From SIG350 sp964520895 (GTDB taxonomy: Bacteria; Bacillota; Clostridia; TANB77; SIG350): 13,740 bases of DNA. Location: contig CAZFOR010000037.1 of assembly GCA_964520895.1 (NCBI GenBank), positions 1 through 13,740 on the forward strand. The letters are read 5' to 3'. The notes beneath the pieces were generated by a model, which saw only the letters and a program-made list of their open reading frames with translations, made no database searches and had not been told where the DNA came from. The first letter of the stretch is position 1. Each line of letters starts with the position of its first letter. Of this stretch, positions 7,571 through 13,171 are shown piece after piece. The position numbers were made by a program, and so were the translations under genes.

Positions 7571-8326
7571 TTATTTCATTTTCTTTTTCTGCATACTATA
7601 TGCAATTTTACTCACTAATTTAGTTGGAAGAAATCTATTAAAATGTGCCGCTATTTTAATACTAAATCCTGGTACTATTTCTAATTTCCCTTTTAACATT
7701 TTATTTACTGCATATTTAGCTACATACTCACTAGATAATGGATTTATTTGAAAATCTACTTTTGCTACATCATTAAACTCTGTTTTTACAGGTCCTGGAC
7801 AAAGTACACTAATTTTTACTTTTGATTTAGATAGCTTTAATTCTGTATAAATTGCTCTACTTAAACTTAACACATATGCCTTTGTAGCATAATATGTTGA
7901 CATTAATGGTCCTGATGGCATAAACCCTGCAACAGAAGAAACATTTAATATGTGTCCACAATTTTTCGTTACCATATCTTTTAAAAATAACTTTGTTAAA
8001 ATATGTACAGTCTTTATATTTAAATCAATCATATCTATTTCTTTTTGAACATCTGTATCTTTGAACTCTCCAAATAAACCAAACCCTGCATTATTAATCA
8101 AAACATCAATATTTTCATCTTTAACTTTATTATATAAACAATAGCTATTTTCTTCCTTACCTAAATCCATACAAATTATTTGTACATTTGTACTACATTC
8201 TGATTTTAATTGTTCTAATTTATCTTGTCTTCTAGCAACCACTATCAAATCATATCCTAATTTACTTAAATATTTTGATATATCATATCCTATGCCAGAA
8301 GAAGCACCTGTTATTAACGCCTTCAT
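7571..8326 (-). CDS. Short-chain dehydrogenase/reductase (SDR)
   Basis: This is a 251-residue classical SDR with the NAD(P)-binding TGASSGIG at 6-13, NNAG at 78-81, the catalytic serine in NVSSVAG (128-134), the catalytic pair Tyr145/Lys149 in a YxxxK motif, and CPGP after strand six. The Arg-rich turn ARRQDKL after the second strand suggests NADPH preference. Length and the C-terminal region resemble the DltE/YqjQ-like group of uncharacterised SDRs, and the substrate cannot be told. The start has AGGAGG six bases upstream, in the 15-base gap after the yjjX-like gene, so the two form an operon. Its stop TAA is followed at once by TAG in the same frame and then by truncated cotH, also in that frame. 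Confidence 0.88.
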   Translation of the reverse strand: MKALITGASSGIGYDISKYLSKLGYDLIVVARRQDKLEQLKSECSTNVQIICMDLGKEENSYCLYNKVKDENIDVLINNAGFGLFGEFKDTDVQKEIDMIDLNIKTVHILTKLFLKDMVTKNCGHILNVSSVAGFMPSGPLMSTYYATKAYVLSLSRAIYTELKLSKSKVKISVLCPGPVKTEFNDVAKVDFQINPLSSEYVAKYAVNKMLKGKLEIVPGFSIKIAAHFNRFLPTKLVSKIAYSMQKKKMK

Positions 8327-8341
8327 ATATTCCTCCTAAAA

Positions 8342-8881
8342 CTATCTCCAAATATCTCCATTTATATATTGAGTTAATGCCATTATAAAAGCTTGTTTAG
8401 TAAGGTCAATTCTTGTTGCTTTATCATTTGTTAATAAACCAATACCACCCTTTCCAGCTCTTAATTCTGTTTCATTAAAAATCCTATCCATTACTTTTCC
8501 TAAATCAGTACTAATTATTTCATCAACATATTTTTTAGGAACTGGGAAACCTTGGCTATTACCCCAACTTTCAAATCCATTGTCATTTTCAATTACTGCT
8601 ATATTTACAATTATCCAATTATCTTTTGAACATATCATATTTGTAATTCCAGATTCAATTGCAATATATAAATCTGCTTTAATGTCATTTTCTTTTGCAT
8701 ATTTTTTTAAATTTGATACTCTGTTTTTAGCACCTTGATATATTTCTTCATTAACTGGTTCTTCACTAACATCTGAATTAGCTGGTATTCCAACTATTTC
8801 AACATCATCAAAAAACTCTAAAAATGCCTCTTTCGCAGCTTGTATTTTACCTTGATTTTTTGTTCCAATTAATATTTTCAT
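8342..8881 (-). CDS. yjjX: YjjX-like non-canonical purine NTP phosphatase (inosine/xanthosine triphosphatase)
   Basis: This 179-residue protein has the YjjX/DUF84 layout. The N-terminal substrate loop is IGTKNQGKIQAAKEAF (4-19), followed by VGIPANSDVSEEPVNEE (30-46), QGAKNRVSN (49-57), AIESGI (about 74-79), where the family usually has GIEGG-like residues, and the C-terminal GKGGIGLLTN. The enzyme hydrolyses ITP/XTP and so keeps deaminated purines out of nucleic acids. Its cytoplasmic role fits the neighbouring nucleotide-hygiene genes. AAAGGAGG lies about eight bases before the ATG. Its promoter overlaps the divergent splB promoter. Confidence 0.83.
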   Translation of the reverse strand: MKILIGTKNQGKIQAAKEAFLEFFDDVEIVGIPANSDVSEEPVNEEIYQGAKNRVSNLKKYAKENDIKADLYIAIESGITNMICSKDNWIIVNIAVIENDNGFESWGNSQGFPVPKKYVDEIISTDLGKVMDRIFNETELRAGKGGIGLLTNDKATRIDLTKQAFIMALTQYINGDIWR

Positions 8882-8917
8882 TATATTCTCCTCCTTTAAT
8901 TATCTATATTCCTGAAT

Positions 8918-8946
8918 TTGACAGTTTTTTCTTCTTCTATTATATC
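8918..8946 (+). promoter_or_regulatory. Promoter for splB
   Basis: A perfect TTGACA (8918-8923), a 17-base spacer and a weak -10 TATATC (8941-8946) are present. In Bacillus, splB is transcribed by the forespore sigma-G. A TGAATTT at 8913 overlaps and could be a sigma-G-like -35, but I do not see a convincing CATnnTA -10. The vegetative versus forespore assignment is therefore open. Confidence 0.5.
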
Positions 8947-8968
8947 AAATATGTTAAATACTATTCAA
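8939..8968 (-). promoter_or_regulatory. Promoter for the yjjX-SDR unit (extended -10)
   Basis: On the minus strand, TTGAAT (8963-8968), an 18-base spacer and TGATATAAT, an extended -10 with TATAAT at 8939-8944, lie about 58 bases upstream of the yjjX start. The -10 overlaps the -10 of the plus-strand splB promoter. Confidence 0.6.
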
Positions 8969-8982
8969 TAGGAGGTGTTTAT

Positions 8983-9981
8983 TTGTTTATACCAAAAGAA
9001 ATATATTATGAAAAAGATATCGAAAACTATATTTTAGGTAAAGAATTACTTGAAAAGTATTCAGATGTACCAAAATATATTATTGAAAATCATAATAACA
9101 TACCTGAAATGAGAGCAAAACAAAATAGTGAATTTACTAATATGAAACATAATCTAATTATAGGTATACGAAAAACACATAAATTTGTTGAAAATCATAA
9201 AGTATCTGATTTTTTAGTTCCATATACCTCTTCTGGTTGCATAGCAATGTGTATGTATTGTTATTTAGTTTGTAACTATAATAAATGTTCATATCTTAGA
9301 TTATTTGTAAATAGAGAGCAAATGTTAGATAAAATAATTAGAACTGCAAACAAAGCAGATAATGAACTAGTTTTTGAAATAGGTAGTAATAGTGATTTAG
9401 TTTTAGAAAATACTATTACAAATAACCTAGTTTGGACAATTGAAAATTTTGCTACATCAAATAAGGGATATCTGACTTTTCCAACTAAATTTGATATGAT
9501 AGATCCTATACTTGATATAAAGGGTAAAGATAGAATTATATTTAGAATGAGTGTAAATCCACAAGAAATAATTAATAAAGTTGAATTTGGTACATCTAAA
9601 TTAAAAGATAGAATACATGCTATAAATAAACTAAAGAAAGCTGGATATATAATTGGTATATTAATAGCACCAGTTATATTAGTAGATAATTGGAAAACAC
9701 TGTATAAAGATTTAATAATTGAACTATATAATAGTTTAGATAATGAGGTTAAAAAAAATGTATTTTTTGAAATAATTTTTATGACATATAGTTATGTTCA
9801 TAAAATGATTAATACAGATGCTTTTCCAAATGCAATTAATTTATATAATAGTAATATTATGACCGGTCGTGGCATGGGAAAATATGCTTATAAACAAAAT
9901 GTTAAACAAGCAGCAAGTTTATATCTTATTGATTTAATGAAAAAATATTTCCCTAATAATAAAATATTATATATTGTATAA
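8983..9981 (+). CDS. splB: Spore photoproduct lyase (radical SAM)
   Basis: This 332-residue enzyme repairs the spore photoproduct (5-thyminyl-5,6-dihydrothymine) in DNA of germinating spores. The radical-SAM cluster motif CIAMCMYC is at residues 86-93. Tyr92 and Tyr94 flank the last cysteine as in known SP lyases, and GIRKT (61-65), FRMSVNP and GRGMGKYAY near the C-terminus are family features. The start is TTG at 8983 with GGAGGTG about five bases upstream. The frame is open back to 8824, but that would overlap yjjX and has no ribosome site. The segment aligned to the B. subtilis FEASCTSD, which holds the hydrogen donor Cys141, reads FEIGSNSD, with Ser135 in the cysteine position. Extra cysteines Cys97 and Cys102 lie just after the cluster motif. 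A single-gene transcript ends at the palindromic terminator at 9992. Confidence 0.93.
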   Translation: MFIPKEIYYEKDIENYILGKELLEKYSDVPKYIIENHNNIPEMRAKQNSEFTNMKHNLIIGIRKTHKFVENHKVSDFLVPYTSSGCIAMCMYCYLVCNYNKCSYLRLFVNREQMLDKIIRTANKADNELVFEIGSNSDLVLENTITNNLVWTIENFATSNKGYLTFPTKFDMIDPILDIKGKDRIIFRMSVNPQEIINKVEFGTSKLKDRIHAINKLKKAGYIIGILIAPVILVDNWKTLYKDLIIELYNSLDNEVKKNVFFEIIFMTYSYVHKMINTDAFPNAINLYNSNIMTGRGMGKYAYKQNVKQAASLYLIDLMKKYFPNNKILYIV

Positions 9982-9991
9982 TAGCAAATAT

Positions 9992-10027
9992 ACAAAAGTT
10001 ATTTTGATGTATCAAAACAACTTTTGT
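9992..10027. terminator. Palindromic terminator, left border of the ATPase unit
   Basis: Stem ACAAAAGTT/AACTTTTGT plus TTTTGA/TCAAAA is interrupted by one mismatch and has a 4-base loop. T-runs on both strands let it end both splB and the convergent ATPase gene. Bases 10008-10025 are an exact direct copy of 11366-11383, and the same palindrome type recurs at 11313-11342. Confidence 0.8.
10008..10025. repeat. Left copy of an 18-base direct repeat flanking the ATPase gene
   Basis: The sequence TGTATCAAAACAACTTTT is identical to 11366-11383, in the same orientation and 1358 bases away. The pair brackets the ATPase gene and its promoter. Confidence 0.85.
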
Positions 10028-10065
10028 TTTATCTATATAACAATTAGCATTACAATTATAATAAA

Positions 10066-11268
10066 TTAAAATTCATCATTCAATAAAAAATCAAATATAT
10101 TTATATGTTTAACACCATTTCTTGAAAAATCGAACTTATCCATACTTATTACATATTTTTCATGATTATCATTTATACAACTATATGCTCCAAATTCTCT
10201 TTCAATTGTTTCATCACTTGCTAATAGATATGTAACTTGTATATATTTTATTGTACCCTTTTTAGATATAATAAAGTCAACTTCACCTTTTTTAGTTTTT
10301 CCAACATATACTTCATATCCCTTTGCAATTAATTCATTATATACTAAATTTTCAAGACAAACACTATAATTTAGCTCTTTCTCATTAGTTTTTATTTTTT
10401 TTATTCCTAAATCTGAGGCATAATATTTATTTAATGTTTTTAAAACTGATTTACCATGTACATCATATCTATTTACTTTATTTATAATAAAAGTTGAGCA
10501 TAAAGCTTCTAAGTATGAATATAAAGTCTGTGTAGATATCTCGCTTTTCTCAGTTTTCAAATATTTTAAAACATTATTAGCAGAAAACTCTCTTCCTTCT
10601 ATCTCTAATAAATATTGCAATATTTTATTAAATGATGTTATATCTTTTATACCTAATCTTTCAACAATATCTTTTAATATTATTGAATCATATACATCAG
10701 ATACATATACGAATTTGGTATTATCATTGTCAAAAGAAAATCTTTGTGGCAGACTTCCCCACTCAAAAATATCTAATAATAATTTCTCATAATCATTCTT
10801 TTTAGTATTTGTAAGTTTAATAATTTCTTTAAATGTCAATGGGTATACTCTAAAACTAACATATCTACCAGATAAATCTGTTGATAGTTCCATAAATGTC
10901 ATTCTACTATTTGAACCAGTTATAAATATGCTAAATTTATTTGTAATACGCAATGAATTTATAGCTTTTTCAAAATTTTCAACTTTTTGAATTTCATCTA
11001 AAAATACATAATATATCTTATCATCTTTTGTACAAGACTTTATATAAGTATTTAAATCTTTAGCTGTTTTTATTTCACTAAAATCCAATGACTCAAAATT
11101 CATATATATTATATGTTCACTATCTATACCTTTTTCTTTTATTTCATCAATTATTTGTGTTAATATTACAGACTTTCCACTTCTCCTTAAACCATATATA
11201 ATTTTTATTAAACTAGTCTCATTATAAAAGTCTCTTATTTTTTCTAAATAATTTTCTCTTTTAATCAT
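10066..11268 (-). CDS. AAA-type ATPase with DUF4143 C-terminal nuclease-like domain
   Basis: This 400-residue protein belongs to the AAA/DUF4143 ATPases common in many copies in anaerobes, whose biological role is not established. The N-terminal P-loop domain has Walker A GLRRSGKS (26-33), Walker B YYVFLDE (86-92), ITGSNS (116-121) and the family signature LSGRYVSFRVYPLTFKEI (132-149). A winged-helix region follows (about 214-262). The C-terminal DUF4143 domain has YYASDLGI and the PD-(D/E)XK-like GEVDFI (328-333) with IQVTY (343-347). Gln replaces the metal-binding acid, which is common in this family and suggests no nuclease activity. AGGTGAT precedes the ATG. The gene stands alone between palindromic repeats, with its own strong promoter. 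Confidence 0.88.
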   Translation of the reverse strand: MIKRENYLEKIRDFYNETSLIKIIYGLRRSGKSVILTQIIDEIKEKGIDSEHIIYMNFESLDFSEIKTAKDLNTYIKSCTKDDKIYYVFLDEIQKVENFEKAINSLRITNKFSIFITGSNSRMTFMELSTDLSGRYVSFRVYPLTFKEIIKLTNTKKNDYEKLLLDIFEWGSLPQRFSFDNDNTKFVYVSDVYDSIILKDIVERLGIKDITSFNKILQYLLEIEGREFSANNVLKYLKTEKSEISTQTLYSYLEALCSTFIINKVNRYDVHGKSVLKTLNKYYASDLGIKKIKTNEKELNYSVCLENLVYNELIAKGYEVYVGKTKKGEVDFIISKKGTIKYIQVTYLLASDETIEREFGAYSCINDNHEKYVISMDKFDFSRNGVKHINIFDFLLNDEF

Positions 11269-11286
11269 AATTTATCACCTGTAATT

Positions 11287-11315
11287 ATTATAACATAAAG
11301 TTATAATAATGTAAA
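11287..11315 (-). promoter_or_regulatory. Strong promoter of the ATPase gene
   Basis: On the minus strand, TTTACA (11310-11315), a 17-base spacer and the extended -10 TGTTATAAT (TATAAT at 11287-11292) are near ideal and lie just upstream of the ATPase ribosome site. The last three bases of the -35 are part of the 30-base palindrome at 11313-11342. Confidence 0.75.
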
Positions 11316-11342
11316 GTTATTTTGATATATCAAAATAACTTT
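11313..11342. repeat. Perfect 30-base palindrome overlapping the ATPase promoter
   Basis: The arms 11313-11327 and 11328-11342 are exact reverse complements with no spacer, centred on TGATATATCA. The sequence is a variant of the palindrome at 9992-10027. A T-run follows on the plus strand, but no plus-strand gene ends here, so a simple terminator role is unlikely. The overlap with the -35 makes an operator possible. Confidence 0.85.
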
Positions 11343-11365
11343 TGTTTTTTTGCGTTTTATTTCGT

Positions 11366-11383
11366 TGTATCAAAACAACTTTT
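11366..11383. repeat. Right copy of the 18-base direct repeat
   Basis: This is identical to 10008-10025. Unlike the left copy it lacks the left palindrome arm; its upstream flank is TTTATTTCGT. It ends five bases before the stop codon of the small membrane-protein gene. Confidence 0.85.
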
Positions 11384-11387
11384 AATA

Positions 11388-11573
11388 TTAATTATGTGGT
11401 TTTGCAACTGTATAAATAAATGCACATATAATAAGTGTTACCAAACCATGTATTAATCCCCATGTTAAATTCCAATATATTGTAACCAAAAATCCAATTG
11501 CAACAGATAGCACAATACTACTTAACCAGTACCATACTGTATTTTGTGCAAACTCCTCCATTACCTCTTTCAT
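11388..11573 (-). CDS. Small two-helix membrane protein, unknown function
   Basis: I do not recognise this 61-residue protein. It has a short acidic N-terminus (MKEVMEEFAQ) followed by two hydrophobic helices, about 14-32 (WYWLSSIVLSVAIGFLVTI) and 38-56 (WGLIHGLVTLIICAFIYTV), joined by a short Trp-containing loop, and a short KPHN tail. An inner-membrane hairpin is likely. GGGGGTG precedes the ATG by four bases. The gap to the upstream Nudix gene is only 57 bases with no terminator, so it probably shares that operon, though a weak promoter is also present. The reading frame, ribosome site and membrane pattern together support a real gene. Confidence 0.65.
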   Translation of the reverse strand: MKEVMEEFAQNTVWYWLSSIVLSVAIGFLVTIYWNLTWGLIHGLVTLIICAFIYTVAKPHN

Positions 11574-11586
11574 ATTACACCCCCAA

Positions 11587-11617
11587 ATTATATATGTATT
11601 TTAACCTTATGGTGCAA
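11587..11617 (-). promoter_or_regulatory. Possible weak promoter for the small membrane protein
   Basis: On the minus strand, TTGCAC (11612-11617) and TATAAT (11587-11592) are 19 bases apart, longer than ideal. It would start transcription very close to the ribosome site. Random occurrence in AT-rich DNA is possible. Confidence 0.25.
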
Positions 11618-11630
11618 TATTTATTCAGAT

Positions 11631-12167
11631 TTATTTTTCCTCAATATATTTAAAATAGTATTGTAATATAGCAATATTTTGGCTCGCATGTTTAAAATAA
11701 TTTTGTTTAGCTAATTGTAAACATTCTTCAATTGGCATTTTAGCTACATTTGTTATTTTTTCATCAACATCAAAATTTTGTTTTCCTTGTACTAAATCTT
11801 TTGCAACAAAAATATATACTTTTTCATCAGTATAACCACATGATGAAAATACATCTATTAATGGCTCAATGCTATTTGCTATATACCCTGTTTCTTCTTC
11901 TAATTCCCTTATTGCTGTATTAATTGGTAATTCATTTTGCTCTATTAATCCTGCTGGTAATTCTAATGTTTCCTCACCAATTACTTCTCTTAATTGATTA
12001 ACAAATATAACCTCACTATTTTCTGTTATAGCTAAAACAACAACTGCATCTTTTGTTTGTACACAATCTCTAATATATTGTTTTTTTTCATCATCTTCAT
12101 ATATTCTTTGTACTACATTAAATCTTGGTCCAATATATTTTTGCTCTTCTTTTATTAATTTACTCAT
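11631..12167 (-). CDS. Nudix hydrolase, ADP-ribose pyrophosphatase-like
   Basis: This 178-residue Nudix protein has a perfect Nudix box at 73-95 (G-x5-E-x7-REL-x-EE-x-G-Y). Flanking features of the NudF/ADP-ribose pyrophosphatase branch are visible: VNQLREVIGEETLELPAGLIE before the box and DVFSSCGYTDEKVYIFVA after it. Such enzymes split ADP-ribose or related sugar nucleotides to AMP and sugar phosphate using Mg2+. GGAGGT lies about eight bases before the ATG, inside the last codons of the upstream gene, and only three bases separate the two reading frames. The two are therefore certainly co-transcribed and probably translationally coupled. The exact substrate is inferred. Confidence 0.87.
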   Translation of the reverse strand: MSKLIKEEQKYIGPRFNVVQRIYEDDEKKQYIRDCVQTKDAVVVLAITENSEVIFVNQLREVIGEETLELPAGLIEQNELPINTAIRELEEETGYIANSIEPLIDVFSSCGYTDEKVYIFVAKDLVQGKQNFDVDEKITNVAKMPIEECLQLAKQNYFKHASQNIAILQYYFKYIEEK

Positions 12168-12170
12168 TAA

Positions 12171-12749
12171 CTATACCTCCATATTTTTTATATACCTGTA
12201 TATTTCTCCCCAATTTGTAACCTCTTTTAAATAATCATTTTCTTCTAATGTTTTTTTATTTGTATCTTTAAAATATATTGTTTTAATTTTATTCTCTGAT
12301 ATTTGTTTACAATTATACCAAACATCATCAATCATTATATCTATTTTTTCTTTTAAGCAAATATCTAATTTATCTTTTGCTTTAAAACAATATTTATCAA
12401 ATTTAAGATTTTCTTTTTCTAAAATATTTAATGCTAATTGTTCCATTTCTGGAACAGATATTCCTCTAGCAGATATTATTATCAATTTATGACCATCTTG
12501 TTTTAAATAGTTTATTACATCTTTTGCACCAGGAAGTAATGGTACTTCTTTTGATAGTTTTGCAAAGTATTCATGAACAAATCTATTTTTTTGTTCTTGG
12601 TTCCAATCATATCTATTTTGCACATATTCTTCATCTTTATTAACTACACCTTTTCCATTTAATTCTAGTAAATCATATAGCTCTCCATATGTTCTTAATT
12701 TTCTTTCATAATCTAATATTACTCCATCAATGTCTACACCTATTATCAT
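12171..12749 (-). CDS. HAD-superfamily phosphatase, 5'-nucleotidase (NT5C)-like
   Basis: This 192-residue HAD-fold protein has the nucleophile motif DIDGV (Asp6, with Asp8 as acid/base), motif II in IISARG (91-96), candidate motif III lysines around 123-127, and the acidic motif IV MIDDVWYN (139-146). A helical cap occupies about 15-70. This layout is that of the small 5'(3')-deoxyribonucleotidase/NT5C-like group, which dephosphorylates nucleoside monophosphates. General HAD hydrolase is the safe call. AAGGGGAG is about eight bases before the ATG, and a good promoter lies 25 bases further up. It leads the operon with the Nudix hydrolase, whose product AMP or other NMPs could be its substrate; this link is inference. 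Confidence 0.78.
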   Translation of the reverse strand: MIIGVDIDGVILDYERKLRTYGELYDLLELNGKGVVNKDEEYVQNRYDWNQEQKNRFVHEYFAKLSKEVPLLPGAKDVINYLKQDGHKLIIISARGISVPEMEQLALNILEKENLKFDKYCFKAKDKLDICLKEKIDIMIDDVWYNCKQISENKIKTIYFKDTNKKTLEENDYLKEVTNWGEIYRYIKNMEV

Positions 12750-12773
12750 ATTTTATCTCCCCTTTTCTGTTTT

Positions 12774-12802
12774 ATTATATTATTTTATTTTTATAAAATC
12801 AA
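12774..12802 (-). promoter_or_regulatory. Sigma-A-type promoter for the nucleotidase-Nudix operon
   Basis: On the minus strand, TTGATT (12797-12802), 17 bases and TATAAT (12774-12779) lie just upstream of the nucleotidase ribosome site. I see nothing else in the short stretch up to the divergent promoter at 12853. Confidence 0.65.
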
Positions 12803-12852
12803 TATAACTTTTCCTTTCTTATAATACTTCCTAATATATTTTGTCATTTTAA

Positions 12853-12881
12853 TTGACTTCTCATGTTAATGATTGTATAAT
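12853..12881 (+). promoter_or_regulatory. Promoter of the cobalamin-riboswitch transcript
   Basis: TTGACT (12853-12858), a 17-base spacer and a perfect TATAAT (12876-12881) predict a start near 12888, about 17 bases before the first riboswitch stem. Confidence 0.8.
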
Positions 12882-12904
12882 CAATATACAATTAAATAAA
12901 AAAT

Positions 12905-13063
12905 AAATATTAGTGCTTATATCTATAAGATAATAGGGAAAATGGTTCAAATCCATTACAGCCCCCGCTACTGTATTTGAATAAAATTGCTATACCACTG
13001 AAAAATATATTTTGGGAAGGTGCAAATAATAATATTCATAAGTCAGGAAACCTGCTAATATTT
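12905..13063 (+). promoter_or_regulatory. Cobalamin (adenosylcobalamin-type) riboswitch aptamer
   Basis: All conserved blocks are present in order: GGGAA at 12936-12940, GGTTCAAATCC (12944-12954, GGTGnAAnTCC in the consensus), ACAGCCCCCGCTACTGT (12958-12974), CCACTG (12995-13000), GGGAAGG (13014-13020) and the B12 box AAGTCAGGAAACCTGC (13040-13055). The closing stem P1 is a perfect 9 bp: 12905-12913 with 13055-13063. The aptamer senses cobalamin in the nascent leader RNA and here controls the downstream gene through the terminator at 13116-13151. Confidence 0.95.
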
Positions 13064-13074
13064 AATTAATATAA

Positions 13075-13137
13075 TTTTTTTCGGTGGGAAAAACATTACT
13101 AATAAATAATATAGTAATCTTACATTTCACCAAAAAA
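13075..13137 (+). promoter_or_regulatory. Riboswitch expression platform: kissing-loop hairpin and antiterminator
   Basis: Two exclusive structures share 13076-13093. One is hairpin P13: TTTTTC (13077-13082) pairs with GAAAAA (13088-13093), with loop GGTGG. That loop can pair with CCACT at 12995-12999 of the aptamer, the expected L5-L13 kissing contact. The other is an antiterminator: T-run plus GGTG (13076-13086) pairs with CACC plus A-run (13128-13137), enclosing a 7-bp hairpin (13095-13101 with 13112-13118). The antiterminator disrupts the terminator, so ligand-stabilised P13 should give termination. Confidence 0.7.
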
Positions 13138-13151
13138 TGTGAGATTTTTTT
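13116..13151 (+). terminator. Riboswitch-controlled intrinsic terminator
   Basis: A 12-bp stem (13116-13127 with 13135-13146, one U-G wobble) with a 7-base loop runs into a seven-T tract (13145-13151). It lies between the cobalamin aptamer and the ribosome site of the next gene, as in transcription-terminating riboswitches. Confidence 0.88.
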
Positions 13152-13171
13152 GTAATAAGGAGGCAATATAA

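Noticed and set aside
8824..8982. Longer N-terminus for splB, overlapping yjjX
   Set aside because: The added residues are Phe/Tyr-rich translation of promoter and antisense yjjX sequence and lack family similarity; GGAGGTG before the TTG at 8983 sets the start.
10328..10345. Active PD-(D/E)XK nuclease or full toxin-defence role for the ATPase
   Set aside because: The metal-binding acid/lysine pair is replaced by Gln/Thr-type residues and no partner toxin or defence gene is nearby, so a defence claim cannot be supported.
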